A stretch of 64,000 nt of DNA from Apostichopus japonicus (lineage: Eukaryota > Echinodermata > Holothuroidea > Aspidochirotida > Stichopodidae): assembly GCF_037975245.1 (NCBI RefSeq), contig NC_092580.1, positions 6,300,501 through 6,364,500 on the forward strand, in the 5' to 3' direction. Shown here piece after piece: positions 47,430 through 59,480 of this stretch. Under the pieces are notes generated by a model. The model worked only from the letters and a program-made list of their open reading frames with translations, did no database searches and had not been told where the DNA came from. The translations under genes were made by a program, and so were the position numbers. Each line of letters starts with the position of its first letter. Position 1 is the stretch's first letter.

Positions 47430-48900
47430 CATTTACCTGCCTACGTACAATTTTTTCTAAGAATAGTACAATTGCCCTTTTTTACCTTTTGCAAAGAAAC
47501 TATTAAACTTGTGAAAAGGTTAATACAAGCTCCAATGAAGCAAAACCCTTCAGTGAATGAAAAGAAATGGAACCTAACCTCTTCATGTCTGTCTAACTGT
47601 CTAATGTGGTACACAGTTCTGATAGATCTAGCTATATAAACTACCAAAACTGCACAATGATCAAATGGTACACAATTGATGTTGCTTCATTGAAATGGAT
47701 GCCCACTTCTGATGAATATTTTAATCTTTATATGTTAAGACATTGTTTCTTAATAATTTAGATGCATTAGTATACATGCTCGTTCCCTTCCTCCCCCGGG
47801 CCGGCCACCCCTCTTCTCACCATGCATCAACAATGTAACAATCTATTTGTGTCACAAGGGAACTCCATTGCGACATCCACAATTATTATAGTAGTGTCCG
47901 GTCACAGCCTTAGCTATACAGGTCTCTCTGTTCCAATTGGTCTGTCTGTTTGATTCTATGTATGATCAGTGATGTAGCTATTGTGGAATGATGACAAACT
48001 CCAGTCTCCAGCAGCTTCTGCTTTCAATCCTTAATTACACTATTTTATTTATTAAATGTTTCTTTAGTGACCTCATAGGTAGATACTTTCATATATATGT
48101 CACTTTCAGTGACATGACCTGTTATTTGCTGATAATTAGTCATATCCACATCTGGTATTATTTATTTAGGCTTCATTCCATTTACCAGTGACACAATTGT
48201 TTTGTCTTTTTGTGGGATAGTAAGCAAATGGCAATAACAACTTTTATCATACTTTTAAGCTTTCTTTGGTGATAAAGGCTGAGAAAGAAATGAATGTTAA
48301 TGGCTTTATGAAAGTTAGTGTCGTGCCATGAAGTCTAGCCTGAGCATACTTTGTAAGTTTCAACTATTTAGCATAGTTAACCGTGTTCATGTTTTACACT
48401 ATCATCTGTGTTGCACAAAGCTTGATATATCTTCAGTGAAATATTTGAATCATATAATTCCTACTTTAGATGAGGGTATCCTGCTGCCTTCATTAATCCA
48501 CGTTGAGTGTTTTTTGTGTTTTCAACTTATGCACGATTTTCCTGCTTTTTATGTTCAAACGTAATTTCAATTGTTGAGTAAAGGTCAATGAACAATGAAA
48601 ATATAAAATACAAAACTATGCTGTTCCATGATATTTAGGGCTTTATGGAAATGAATGATTCACAGAAATGTTAAGCCAGCTGGTTATTAAAAAAATGTTT
48701 CATATTCAAAGTAAAGAAATGAAACACTTTGTCCTTCACAAAGGTTTTATTATCTGTTTGTTCTTTAGTATAGGATTTGGTATCCCATCTGAGGTTAATG
48801 ATGGATTTTGAAGGGAACAGAAAGTAAAGTCAAAAGAAAAATCAGTAAAAATCATGGCTTAATTCATAATTCATGAAAGCAGTTGCTTTGCTCAATTTCT
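47430..48900. other. Non-coding DNA (possible intron)
   Basis: No supported exon or repeat. Short frames here are AT-driven. Confidence 0.35.
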
Positions 48901-48908
48901 GTCTTTAG

Positions 48909-48938
48909 AATGACAATCAAAACTTGAAAAAAAGCAGG
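48909..48938 (+). CDS. Possible 30-bp micro-exon
   Basis: A very good acceptor (CTCAATTTCTGTCTTTAG) and donor (AGG|GTATGT) enclose ten codons, NDNQNLKKSR, in phase 0, matching the phase left by the 47199-47308 exon. Too short to trust alone. Confidence 0.25.
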
Positions 48939-49696
48939 GTATGTCTAGGCTATGAAGTTTCAGTTAATTATATATTGTTCTTTCGTCCTGTCACATTCCT
49001 CTGGAATTCCATCATTAGAAAAGATAGGCTTCTTGGTTGGGAGCTCTCTCAGTGGTAACATCCCTGAACGTGTTTTCAAAACAACAACTTTATTGCAGAA
49101 TGTATATTGTTAAAGGAACTTCCATCTAGGAAAAAAGTGTAGGAATAATAAATATGATCATAAAAAAGGAATTAGCTTATTAAGACTACTACAGTGAAGC
49201 TTACAGACTGTACTTGTGATATGGTGTAGTATCGAACAAACTTCCCAAACCTACTTCAGTGTCAACAATATGAAGTTATTCTGCTCATTTAGGCCTACTA
49301 TAAAATGCTACTATATTAATAATAAATTGTTGTATGATTTGACTGATTCTGATCATGTACAATGATGTGAGATATTAATACTGAATGTTACAAATATACT
49401 TAGAGGGATATTCTGGTGGCTGAAGCTCATTGATGGCCAATAGTGCTGGAAATTTTCTAAATCTTCCGGTCAAACCCCCACATCCTCATAGCATTTGGTA
49501 TGGCAAAGATATATGAACTTTTGAAATTTGGTAAATTTTTATGAATGCATCTCACAACAGCAGAGTCTGTGATGACTTCTACTGCACACTGACTCCTGTT
49601 TACATATGTTGACCTCCAAAATTCAGCTGATTTGAAGCTGATGTGAGCTCTGGAAAATAATGAAACTCACAAAGATTCATCCCTTGATCCTACCAG

Positions 49697-49803
49697 GAGC
49701 TCTAGAGGGGGCACCTGGCATGGCATTGTGATCTGCCATGGAACTGGTGCCTCTGAGGACAGTTTCGCATCGTGGGAGTATTTGGTACCCTTAAATGATG
49801 CTG
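49697..49803 (+). CDS. Candidate internal exon, well supported by composition
   Basis: The segment is clearly GC-richer than its flanks and reads SSRGGTWHGIVICHGTGASE then DSFASWEYLVPLNDA, ending GCTG|GTAGGT (phase 1). The acceptor at CCTACCAG is good. The frame stays open upstream for another 16 codons, so the 5' edge may lie farther left. The next exon at 49982 begins in exactly the required phase, 180 bp downstream. I do not recognise the family. Confidence 0.5.
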
Positions 49804-49981
49804 GTAGGTTGCTTTACCCTCCCCCTCCCCCCCACCCCCTTCTAGCTGGTTTGCAACATCAGAGCGCTCGTCTACATTATTTAGCTATCATTAGAAAATA
49901 CTACATTTCATCAAATGCTTCAGTTATAATGCTATTTTTTTCCCTTTCTCATTCTCATTCCTTGACACATTTTATCTGTAG

Positions 49982-50158
49982 CATGTATCATCAGTGCTAC
50001 TGAAACAGAAGCCCTTTCCCACATTTACACAACTCATGATATCACTAGTATCATCTTCAACTGGAATGTTCGGAGGGTCATAAACAATGACCCCATATTC
50101 CAGATGGTCTTCCTGCCAGCAATAATTTAAGCTGTGAATGGGATGTTCAAATCTAGAG
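49982..50158 (+). CDS. Candidate exon with in-frame stop before its best donor
   Basis: A superb acceptor (long pyrimidine tract, ATCTGTAG) opens a frame reading CIISATETEALSHIYTTHDI, then TSIIFNWNVRRVINNDPIFQ and MVFLPAII, before TAA at 50128-50130. A perfect AGAG|GTATGT donor follows at 50158 in the same frame (phase 1). Either this is the last coding exon and the donor is unused or in the 3' UTR, or the stop is a disabling mutation. Its start phase agrees with the exon at 49697-49803. Confidence 0.45.
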
Positions 50159-50159
50159 G

Positions 50160-50890
50160 TATGTTCCCTCAGCTAGCTCCCAAAACTTGACAACATATCA
50201 CATACATTGGTTTGACTAAAAGGACATGTTGGGTGGGAGAACTATCACAGTAAGGGAGAATTTAGGGTCTCTGATCTTTTGACCTGAGTTTGTTTTGTTT
50301 CACATATCATTTCTGTGGTGAGAAGCTTTCAGGTTACTGTTCTGTTTTGTATATCTCTGAGAAGAAATCAATCATGTTCAAGAAAAGGAAGCAACGATCT
50401 ATAAAACATGCAAAGAGAGTAGTTTTCACTGTAACAAGTTTTATCAACTTTTCGTTAGCTTTTACTATTAGTACTGATGCTATGATGCACTACAAAAGTA
50501 TAAACATTGTTTAAGTAAATAAGGATTGAATTGTGTATGGTGAATAATACCGTCAGGGGAAGAAGAAGAATTTCTGACCAGCCATAGGAATGTATGCATT
50601 ATATGTCATGAGGTATTGAAAATGCCATTTAGGATTCATCAACAAAACTTTCATTTGTTCATTCCTCGCAAAATGGATTATTCCTATGAAAGAGACGCAC
50701 TTCATCATGATAATGTGATTATAGGGAACATTTCAAAAGTAAAAAAGACAATTTAGGTCGTTATGATACGTATTGGTTTATGTGTATTTGCTATAATATG
50801 CTTCCTAATTCTTGATGCTAATCCCTAATTGTCCTGTTTAATTGGAACACAGGCTAAGCGCATATTTAATCTCAAAACCCAAACCTATAC
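50160..50890. other. Non-coding DNA
   Basis: No exon-like segment recognised between the last candidate exon and the next mobile element. Confidence 0.35.
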
Positions 50891-50898
50891 TTTGGCCA

Positions 50899-51531
50899 GG
50901 GACAAACTAAAACGAATGACAGCGAATGACCGAATGACAATTGACTTTGTACAGGGTTAATTATCATTCGCGAATGACAGCGAATGACAACGAATGACAA
51001 TGAAGGACAGTGTTGAGTGGAGCTAGAATGATTAACGGAGTGGAGTAAATGCGGTTATTGGTTTTGTGCGCAAAAATGATTTGAGGAAAATCGCATGTTA
51101 CATGGTTTTGGTGTAATTTACGGATAGAAACCACAGGGAAAGTTTTTGTGTGAGAATGCGCTTGAGTGCTCTGCTTTTGACATTTACCTCTGTAGATTTA
51201 TATAGAAAGATAACTGAAGCCGTTTCAAGATTATAGTATTGTTAGTTTCTAACAATTAATATTGGAAAAATTACGTTAAATTTACTTTTTAAAATCAGAC
51301 TGACAATTTCACTTACTATAAGGTGCGTTTGTATCTTTTCCGTACTTTACTAGATCTGTAAGCCACGCACTTCACGTCCACTCGGTTTGCGTGGCTTTAA
51401 TATACCCACGAAGTCTGAACTGTGATATCCGGTTGAAGCAAATGTCTGTGCTGTCATTCACTGTCATTCGTTTTAGTCAACGTAATTTTTTAGTGTGTAC
51501 AACATATTGTCATTCGCTTTAGTAACACCCC
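50899..51531. mobile_element. Non-autonomous DNA element with GAATGAC subterminal repeats, 633 bp
   Basis: The perfect 8-bp direct repeat TTTGGCCA lies at 50891-50898 and 51532-51539. Ends are inverted: GGGACAAACTAAAACGAATG and, reverse complemented, GGGGTGTTACTAAAGCGAAT. Subterminal ACGAATGACAGCGAATGAC arrays occur on the left (50910-51010) and, inverted, on the right (51451-51520). The interior has no transposase frame. It shares 8-bp target duplication, G-rich start and repeated subtermini with the element at 40473-43402. Confidence 0.75.
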
Positions 51532-51539
51532 TTTGGCCA

Positions 51540-52845
51540 TAATGATGAATATTCATTGTGCATTGTTTGGTCCATTCTTTCATCCCTACTACCTCCTTGC
51601 TCCCCTGCCTGTACTTTGGTTGCTGAGGGATGTATCATATGTGGTTCATACACAATACAGTCTAGCTGTTTCACCACATCCCTCTATTGTGTATAGAAAT
51701 GAAATTGTTAATAAGTAGTTCTGCCATACACCCACCCACATTACCAATAAATACATACAGTTTTAATTCCAACATGCCCTTGTTGGAACACAGCAGTTGA
51801 ATTAGGAAAGGGGATGGTTCTGTACGTATGCCATGCATTGTAGCTTTTGAATGGATTCTTTATCAATCCATTTATAACTTGTTTTTGTAAAAGAAGATAT
51901 TCCTGACACTCATTGAATGACTTGGAAAAAACTCTATGGATTTCATTTTTTCTTATAGTGTTAAACAGACGTCATCATTGCGGCTTAATTGTGAGGTATT
52001 TTCGGGGACTTTTTTCTGTTGGTGAATGGAAAGGTTAAATGAAATAAGGTGGTAAAACTGGTATACACAGCTATGCAGATTATTCTTAATATTTAACTTT
52101 GCATGAACAAAGAAGTGCTCTTAGTATAATTTCTTTGACTCTTGAACAAGCATGTTCTACATCAGTATGGTATATGTGGTGTGAAAGCTATAGCCATTTA
52201 AAGGGGGAATGGCATTTGGTTGCTGTCATAGGTTAACCTTTGGAAGCAGCATGTTTCCCCTGATTTACTTGAACACTTTGTTTGCATACAGTTATGATCC
52301 AGAGTGAAAGGGATTGGGGGAGGGAGGGAAGTAGAGGGTAATGAGAGGGAGTAGGAAAGGGGGTTTTAAAGGTCTCCAAACTTACACTAAAATAAATAAT
52401 AATAAATGATAAAATGTGGTTGTGACAAACAAGAAGAAAATATTCACCCATGTATAAATCCTAGTAACTAGCTGTTTCACTCAAACTTAGAGCACTTCCA
52501 TGGCTACACCTCATGTCATCCCCACTTCACCCCTTTCTCACTGGTACCACTCACTTCCTCTCAATCCACATTCCACTGAAACAATATTGCATGATATTCA
52601 CTCTCCCCACCTCTTTGTATGATTAGAATTCTCTTAGACTCTTGTGTTGCTAATTCTAATGAATGATCAGTATATATAAATACTAAACTGCCTGCCTGAG
52701 ACTAGTCAGAGATCAGTGATGGCTAAAGCATTCCCACCTCCCCCCACCCCCACTGCCTCTGTTAATGCCAGGTTCATTTAGCATTGCAAGACCCAAATGA
52801 CAGAAGCTAATGATAGTACAGCTATGATCGTTCAAAACTTTCAAT
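51540..52845. other. Non-coding DNA
   Basis: No supported exon; short C/T-rich patches only (52500-52760). Confidence 0.35.
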
Positions 52846-52850
52846 CAGTG

Positions 52851-53126
52851 TCATTGCCGCTGTATGTACAAGCCTTGGCTTTCAACTAAGTTTGAGAAAT
52901 CTTGGTCCCCTTCTTTCAAAATGGGCTCTGCCATCCCTGGAGATGGTAAATGGCTACACACCGACAGTCCTAGGAAATTTGTTACAAAAGACAGAATTTC
53001 ACCTCCACTCTTGATATGAATCACAGGCCAGTCAGCCAGATATGATGATATTAATGTCTTTTGAGTTATACCAGCATCCATAGATCGAAAATTCCAGAAG
53101 CATTTCTCACCTCCTCTCGCAACATA
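52851..53126 (-). CDS. Uncertain minus-strand coding-like frame
   Basis: A minus frame open for about 90 codons (ATG at 53081, open upstream to about 53120) includes GITQKTLISSYLADWPVIHI and LGLSVCSHLPSPGMAEPILK and ends at a TGA. The composition is protein-like and CpG-richer than the flanks. No family, splice sites or partner exon were recognised; a decayed transposon gene is possible. Confidence 0.22.
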   Translation of the reverse strand, partial: YVARGGEKCFWNFRSMDAGITQKTLISSYLADWPVIHIKSGGEILSFVTNFLGLSVCSHLPSPGMAEPILKEGDQDFSNLVESQGLYIQRQ

Positions 53127-53129
53127 TCA

Positions 53130-56100
53130 GGCTGCCCTCTCTTACATGTTGTCTCTGTTGTTAGTTGTGAGCTAAGCACTGCAACAAACCTGTTCCTCGG
53201 TGTCAAACATCAGAGTTGAGATTCGTCTGTTTCGGAGGTCATAACTAAGCATTATTATCTCTTCACATGGGGTCTAACAAGCTCCAACTGTGGGTACAGT
53301 AAGGAATAACTTCTAGAATCCTCGTAATTTCTTTTCCTCTAAGTACATGTAACTGATAACAGGTTAAAAATAGTTAATACTGGGACATGTGGGATGCTAC
53401 AGATGAGCATCATATTCACAGAGTAAAGTAAGACGTGATATGTTCTTAGCATCTTTTCATGGAAGTTATTTTAATGTTGCTAATTGAAGCTAATGAGCAA
53501 GAAAACAGCATGCTGATATGTTAAAGTAGGCCTGAGAATTAAGGTCCTGGTATAAAGCAGGGTGATATCACTACTATAGGTATGAAGTGAAGCAGTATCC
53601 CATGCTGTTGTTCTTCTATCAAACATTGACTGTAGCAATGTAGATATGACATGACATTAGACATGAGAGATATGGACAAGATATTCTGATTTTATTCTGC
53701 TGAAGTCAGGGCACCAGACACTAGAGTGGAAAGGGGAAAGGGGATGGGGGTGGGGGGGGGGGGAGATACAGGAGTCCATGGTCTTCTGTGAAACATCAAA
53801 GTAATTACATTGATGCAGGCATAGTGTGGCCATAGGTGGCACTGTAAATACCACTGATCATTGGTTTCATTCTAAGTGTATCATAATAAATGTTAGGTCA
53901 AACTGTCTCTCCTTCTCTTTGTTTTGTTACATTAAAATGAAGTAAGAACACAACAATTGAAAGTACCTTTGCTCTTCTTTATTTAACCATCTGGCTTTCT
54001 TTGAAGCCAATGCACAACATCATGATGTTTAAACAAACTTATCATTTGTATTCCATACCAGTTCATATTCTGCAGCCAAACAATTTATCTATGTTAGTGA
54101 TTATAAGTCCAAAATTATTTGACTGTACAGAAAAAAATGAAGCTTGACATCTCATGTTTAATCAATACACAAGTATTAAACATTAAAGTTATCAAGTTTA
54201 ATTAGCACGAAATAGAATTTGTACATTAAAGTTATATTGTTCAAAGTACCATACTTTGTCCTGACAGCATTGTGGGGATAAAAGAATTTACCCTTCATGG
54301 CTATCATAGCCTAGTGGAAAAAAATAATTTATCCAAATTTGCTATCATAGCCAAGTGGATATGTTAGTTTCTTGTCAGTAAATATAATCTTGAAAAATAA
54401 ACAAGATGAAGAAATACTTGATTCAGAACAAAGGTATCTTAGTTTTTTTCAATTTTTTTCAATTTTTTCAATGGTAAGTAATTGTTACATACGAAGTAAC
54501 CTACCTACCGCCCTACCTCCCATCTCCTTTCCTCCTGTTTCCCCTCTCTCTCTTTTTGTTTCACTTCTCTCATTTCCCCCTCTCTTCCCCTCTATTTTCC
54601 TCTTTCTCTTTCCCCCTTCCCCCTAACCGTTTGACCGTGTCCGACTTTAACTTGCATTCTTATGGGAATTTTACAGAGATTCACACCTTAGAATAGCTGT
54701 CACACCTATCAGTATCAGGAATCTCGTACACAACTGCAATGATAATTGGTCATTAAGTATTGAGGTTGTTAGCTGTCAGTCATCAACCAGAGTAAACATC
54801 AGACACATATGATAGACATACAAAGGCAGATTTGCCAAAATGGCAGAATAATTGAATTGAGGTATTGTTCAGGTGTAAACTATAAAAATGGACTGCAACC
54901 TTCTATGCACACCTAAGTTGAGACTTCTACAATCCCATTCAATGCTGGAGGGATGTTATCTGAAAGAAAGTCTATTTTGGTACTTTTCTGTTCATAATTA
55001 ACAAGCTTATTGTTTGGAAATGGTGCAACTTCTCCTTATGACTTGTCAAAGGAATTGTAGGAATGAAATGATAAAAATCATAAAATATTGTATTATGTTT
55101 TCCTGTGGAAAGAGAAGCTTTATAACATAATATATCACAAGAAAACAATAATAAAGAAGCCTCAACACTTAGTTAACAAAGAGGGTAGTGATAGGCCAGG
55201 AACTTCTTCAAGTTGACCCCACCGAGTGAGGGGGGTGGTATGGAGAGTAAGATACCTGCAAGCTGGAAGGACATTTGTTTGGATTTAAGGAGCCTATGGT
55301 ATTTAATAAACTTTGTTGGAGTGTTGCTTTATCCCCATTTCTAACTGTATTATATAGGAATTTAACCTAATCAGCGATATTCTGGTGACAATCACTGGAC
55401 TACTCAAAGATTTAGATAACTGTGACATCAACAGATATTAGCTACAGATTACCCATCAACACAGTCTTTGTGGAAATATTTAACCAGTTACAACTGCTTT
55501 TTGCACTCTCCAACTCTCCAACCATTCACGTATGCAATTACGCCATTTAACAAAATATTTCCTGGTAAACAAATAAATTCACTGGGAAATACCAGAGAGA
55601 TTACCTATTATGAATACAAAACCTACCCCTACTAAAGAATGAATACACTAACGCTAAATAATCGCTTAACAATCACGTAATTGCCTCCCCCATCTCTAAT
55701 CACTGAACTATTAGGGCAACGTTTCTACTGCTAACAAAGTCATCTAGAGTTACCATTGTAACCTCAAGGCATAGTCTTGAGACTCTTAACATGTTTTCTC
55801 ACGCACATGGCAAAGTCACTTCTTTTCTTTTCCTGTTTAGCTCTAAAATTTTCAGTTAGAAGTCTCTCTAAGAGCTATATCTAACGTCTTCCATAGAAAT
55901 ATGTAATAAATAACATAAAACTTTATAACAAATCAAATATTTCATTTAAATTAACATCTGTACAAAGAAAGCATATCCTACTGGCAAAAAGAAAATTGCT
56001 TTGAGCTTAAGAGTTTGTACATCATTTATATACATATAATATATTGCCCCTTGTAGGTCACTGCCATGGGATAGTACTGATCAGAGCCATGCAGATTTGT

Positions 56101-56330
56101 ATAGAGTGCACACATAGATACATTGCAAGTCCTTTAAGACTGCAAAAACATTTCTGCAATGTCAATCTCGAATTTCCTTCTTTTACCTGCCACCTTTCAT
56201 AATGCTCACCGGCTCATGCAAAAAGGAAACAACACAAACTTTATCAAAATTGTTCATAATCCATTCTCTCTTTTAGTCTTTTGTTTCTCTGTTTCCTTGT
56301 TTGCTTTTGGCATAACAGGCAAATGCGTCA
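53130..56330. other. Non-coding DNA downstream of TIMP-like gene B
   Basis: Mostly AT-rich. It contains a 12-G run at 53752-53763, a polypyrimidine tract at 54500-54625 and a short direct repeat GCTATCATAGCC at 54299 and 54342. The 3' UTR of gene B should lie at its right edge; no poly(A) signal was chosen. Confidence 0.4.
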
Positions 56331-56348
56331 AACATCTTTCCAATTAAT

Positions 56349-57524
56349 TTATAAGTAACGTGTTACAAACTTTTCCACTTCGTCCCTAACACAATCATCA
56401 AATTCTGCATCTTCAACACTGAGACAGCTAAACCATCCACCCTCGAATCGAAAACCTGAACGACCCTCCACGGTTACCCTACGGATCTCCTTTTTGGCCC
56501 AAGCAGTTTCTCTGTCAACAAAGCAATCTTTGTACTTATTGTTGATTTCCCATCCGCAATTATCCCTAGCATTGTCGGAGCAGTAAGTGTACTGGGTTTC
56601 ACAGTCCATGGTAGGGAACTGCCAGGAATCCACTGGGTTAAAGGTGCAGCTACCAGGCTCGCTAGTCCATAAACCAGAGAGGCTGACCAGTTTGGGCTCT
56701 GTTTCAATGGGTCTGGGAGCTCTGGGATCAATGAGGGCCATTACCAGTTCTGGTCCAGAGACAGAGGGAACCTGATGAAAAGATGAGGATTGAAAGATAG
56801 TTCATTTTCTATTTCAAATATGTGTAACAAGAAAATTACATTACTGAATTCATTTGAAGTACAACTACTCTTTATCAGACAGCAACCCCCCCCCCCCACA
56901 CCCAACCCCAACATAACCCTCTCTAACAGAATTCTGATTCGACAAAGGTGAACATTTAAGAGGGGGAAACTGTTTATTGAAAACACTGAGCTTTCCCTGG
57001 GTTAGAATCACTAATTACTATATATAATAACATGGACCAAAGATGTGGTCCAATTTTAAGAGGGAGGGGAGGGGGAGGGGCCAAATTGGTCTTAAACAGT
57101 GGGAGGAGTCCTGGAAAAAGTTATGAACAAGAAAAAAAAATCAAAGTGAACTTTCCAAATTTATAACCTTAATCTTCCTTCCCAGTTGAAGATTCCACTC
57201 TATTTACAAGTTTAATATTTTTAAAATATAACTTACATCACATTTTTTGCAGTAGGTCGCATATTTTGATTTCAATCCTTTTTTCTGTTCCTTGGTTAAT
57301 GTGGACCATTCCTCCACCCAGCTGCACACATTCAGTGTCAGTCTTCCTTCTTCAATGTGTCCTGAAAAATGGGAGAGAAGATTGAATAATGACATGAACA
57401 TAAAATCCTTCCCATATTCCTGAACCCTTGTCCCCCTTCCCTTTCACCTCAGGCATGAAAAGCAATTTTCAGACTATTTTCTGCTTCTCCCCTATCATGC
57501 CAGCAATAAAAAATAAGCAGTCCA

Positions 57525-57556
<32 letters not shown>

Positions 57557-59198
57557 ACTTGCCAAACAGTTCCTTACCTCCCTGAGAATATTAGCAACCC
57601 CAATGTCAGAAGCAAGATCTTTCCTTCAAAGTAAAAAACAGCAAAATATATCATATGTGAACAATGAACTTTTTTGCTGCATACTAGTTTTCTACATTAT
57701 AAATAATACACTCCTGGTTGTCCTTTGTTACAGGTAGAAGAATATAAACCATTGGCTACTTGGTCCTGGAAGTCCTAATACCACCCCTGATCAAAACAGT
57801 TATAAAGATGTTCCAAGTTAAAGACTTGGTAATCATCGATACCTTTCTCTTTTCTTTTTACTTTACCTATTTCTCAATGAGAAACTTGACACAAATGGCA
57901 AAACTGGCCTCATTTACACCAAACTTGAAAGTTTAAATTGAAATCTACTCACCACTGATAAGGTAGTTTTTGCTAGGTTTCATGGATTTGATAGCGCAGG
58001 AGTGTCCCTCTGGAGTGAACATACTAACAGTGGGAGAGGTGAGGATCCTTCTTCCTTTGAAGATCTTTATGATTTGTACCTCATATTCCAGGAATGAGAT
58101 GGCGTATGATGATTGCTCCTCTTGGTTTCTGTACTTGGATAAAACCTTGGCTTTCACAACTGTAAAGCAAATGAATGAAGGATAGAATATTTATCAAGGT
58201 TGCCAAGTCGGGGACCCTGACAGTTCAGGTTTGAGATTGGTGATGGGAACAAGGGCGGGGGGGAGGGGGGCGGGAAGAGGTAGAAATCAGACCAATAGTC
58301 AGTGATGTTGGAATTGTGACCTATGGACGGGTGCTGCCCCATCACCAGGTGCTGGGGTCCTGATAATAAATGTTATTGTTCTTTATTATACTGTAAAACT
58401 TGCTTGATATAGGATGCATTCCTTTCTTATGTTGACAAAATTATCATTGCTTAGATATGATATCCCACTCTGTAGAAATTTGTGATATCTTGATTCATAT
58501 CTTCAAATCAACAAGATTGCCTCTTTCAGGTTGTGACTTTTAGCAGTATTGCATATCTTTGTGGATTTTTTTACAATTTGAATGACCTGTACTTTGTATG
58601 CCGATTCATTGTTCAACAATTTTTATTTCAAAGCAAACATGAGTTCACATACCGTTAGCTATGAAGTATTTGTCCTGTTTACAGAAGTGAAGTTGAGGTA
58701 ATCACCAGTTTTAAGCAAAGTTGAATGCAGGTTTACAATTGCAATTTGAAAATTCATAATGAATGTTTAAAGTGAATAATTTTAATAATAACAATGATCT
58801 CTATGAGAGTAATTCATAAGTATTAAAACAATTACAACATCCAGGGCTACATTGCAGTCTCAGACTTTTAAAAAAAAACAGTGGTCATTATAATAGATAC
58901 TGTACATGCATACTAAAATTGCTAAATAATATCTGCAAATGGTAAGTTACGTGCAGGTACTGACCTAGACAGAAGAAATATTTAACTTTAATTTCAATGA
59001 TATGATAGCTTAAAAGACACACAGAGAAAATGAAGAAAATTAAAAGAATAATGATGCAAATATTATGGTTTACTTACCAAATTTGGCCTCCTTATACTGT
59101 GTTTGTGGATGTTTCACCTTGCAGTTACAAGCAAGGGCTACCTCCAGGCACAAAACTCCAACACAAAGTACAAAGAATGTAGCTGTAAATTTAGCCAT
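56349..59198 (-). CDS. TIMP/tensilin-like secreted protein B (4 coding exons)
   Basis: Coding exons are 59198-59078, 58159-57953, 57361-57237 and 56771-56349, with clean GT-AG sites and intron phases 1, 1, 0, the same as gene A; the product is 291 aa. Residues 1-23 are a signal peptide ending ALA, so the mature protein begins at Cys24: CNCKVKHPQTQYKEAKF, followed by VVKAKVL. This is the TIMP NTR start, with Cys1 free to reach a catalytic zinc. Asn replaces the usual Thr/Ser at position 2, and the third N-domain cysteine (Cys13 of TIMPs) is absent. Mature cysteines are 24, 26, 95, 122, 147, 150, 193, 208, 215, 223, 234, 267 and 278, an odd number. The C-terminal pattern C-x14-C-x6-C-x7-C-x10-C matches gene A, and a unique 57-residue tail holds two more cysteines. 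Extracellular matrix role inferred. Confidence 0.94.
57525..57552 (-). repeat. 28-bp homopolymer (C on plus, G on the gene B sense strand)
   Basis: An uninterrupted run of 28 C in intron 2 of TIMP-like gene B. The transcript would carry G28, a strong quadruplex-forming tract. Runs of this kind vary in length, and the exact count may reflect assembly. Confidence 0.95.
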
Positions 59199-59480
59199 TG
59201 TGAAATATTACTTTCTTTGCCTATACAAGATTGAATTGATAAAACAAAAGTTATATGTTGACACAAATGCTTTTGAAATTGTTGACAAGTAATCTTTAAT
59301 AGCTGCTAATAGCTATGCCGTGCTTTGATATCTTCTGGTAGTTGTTTGTTCACTGGATAGCAGTCAGAATCTGAAGTAGCAGCTCTCTCACACCTCTACT
59401 TTATCCAAAATTCCTCCTTGAACTCCCAGCTTGATTTTTGCACACATACCATACACACACTCACCACACTTCTGTTAGAA

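Noticed and set aside
29843-50158. Identification of the plus-strand exons as synapsin, the usual TIMP host
   Set aside because: None of the visible segments resembles the conserved synapsin ATP-grasp core.
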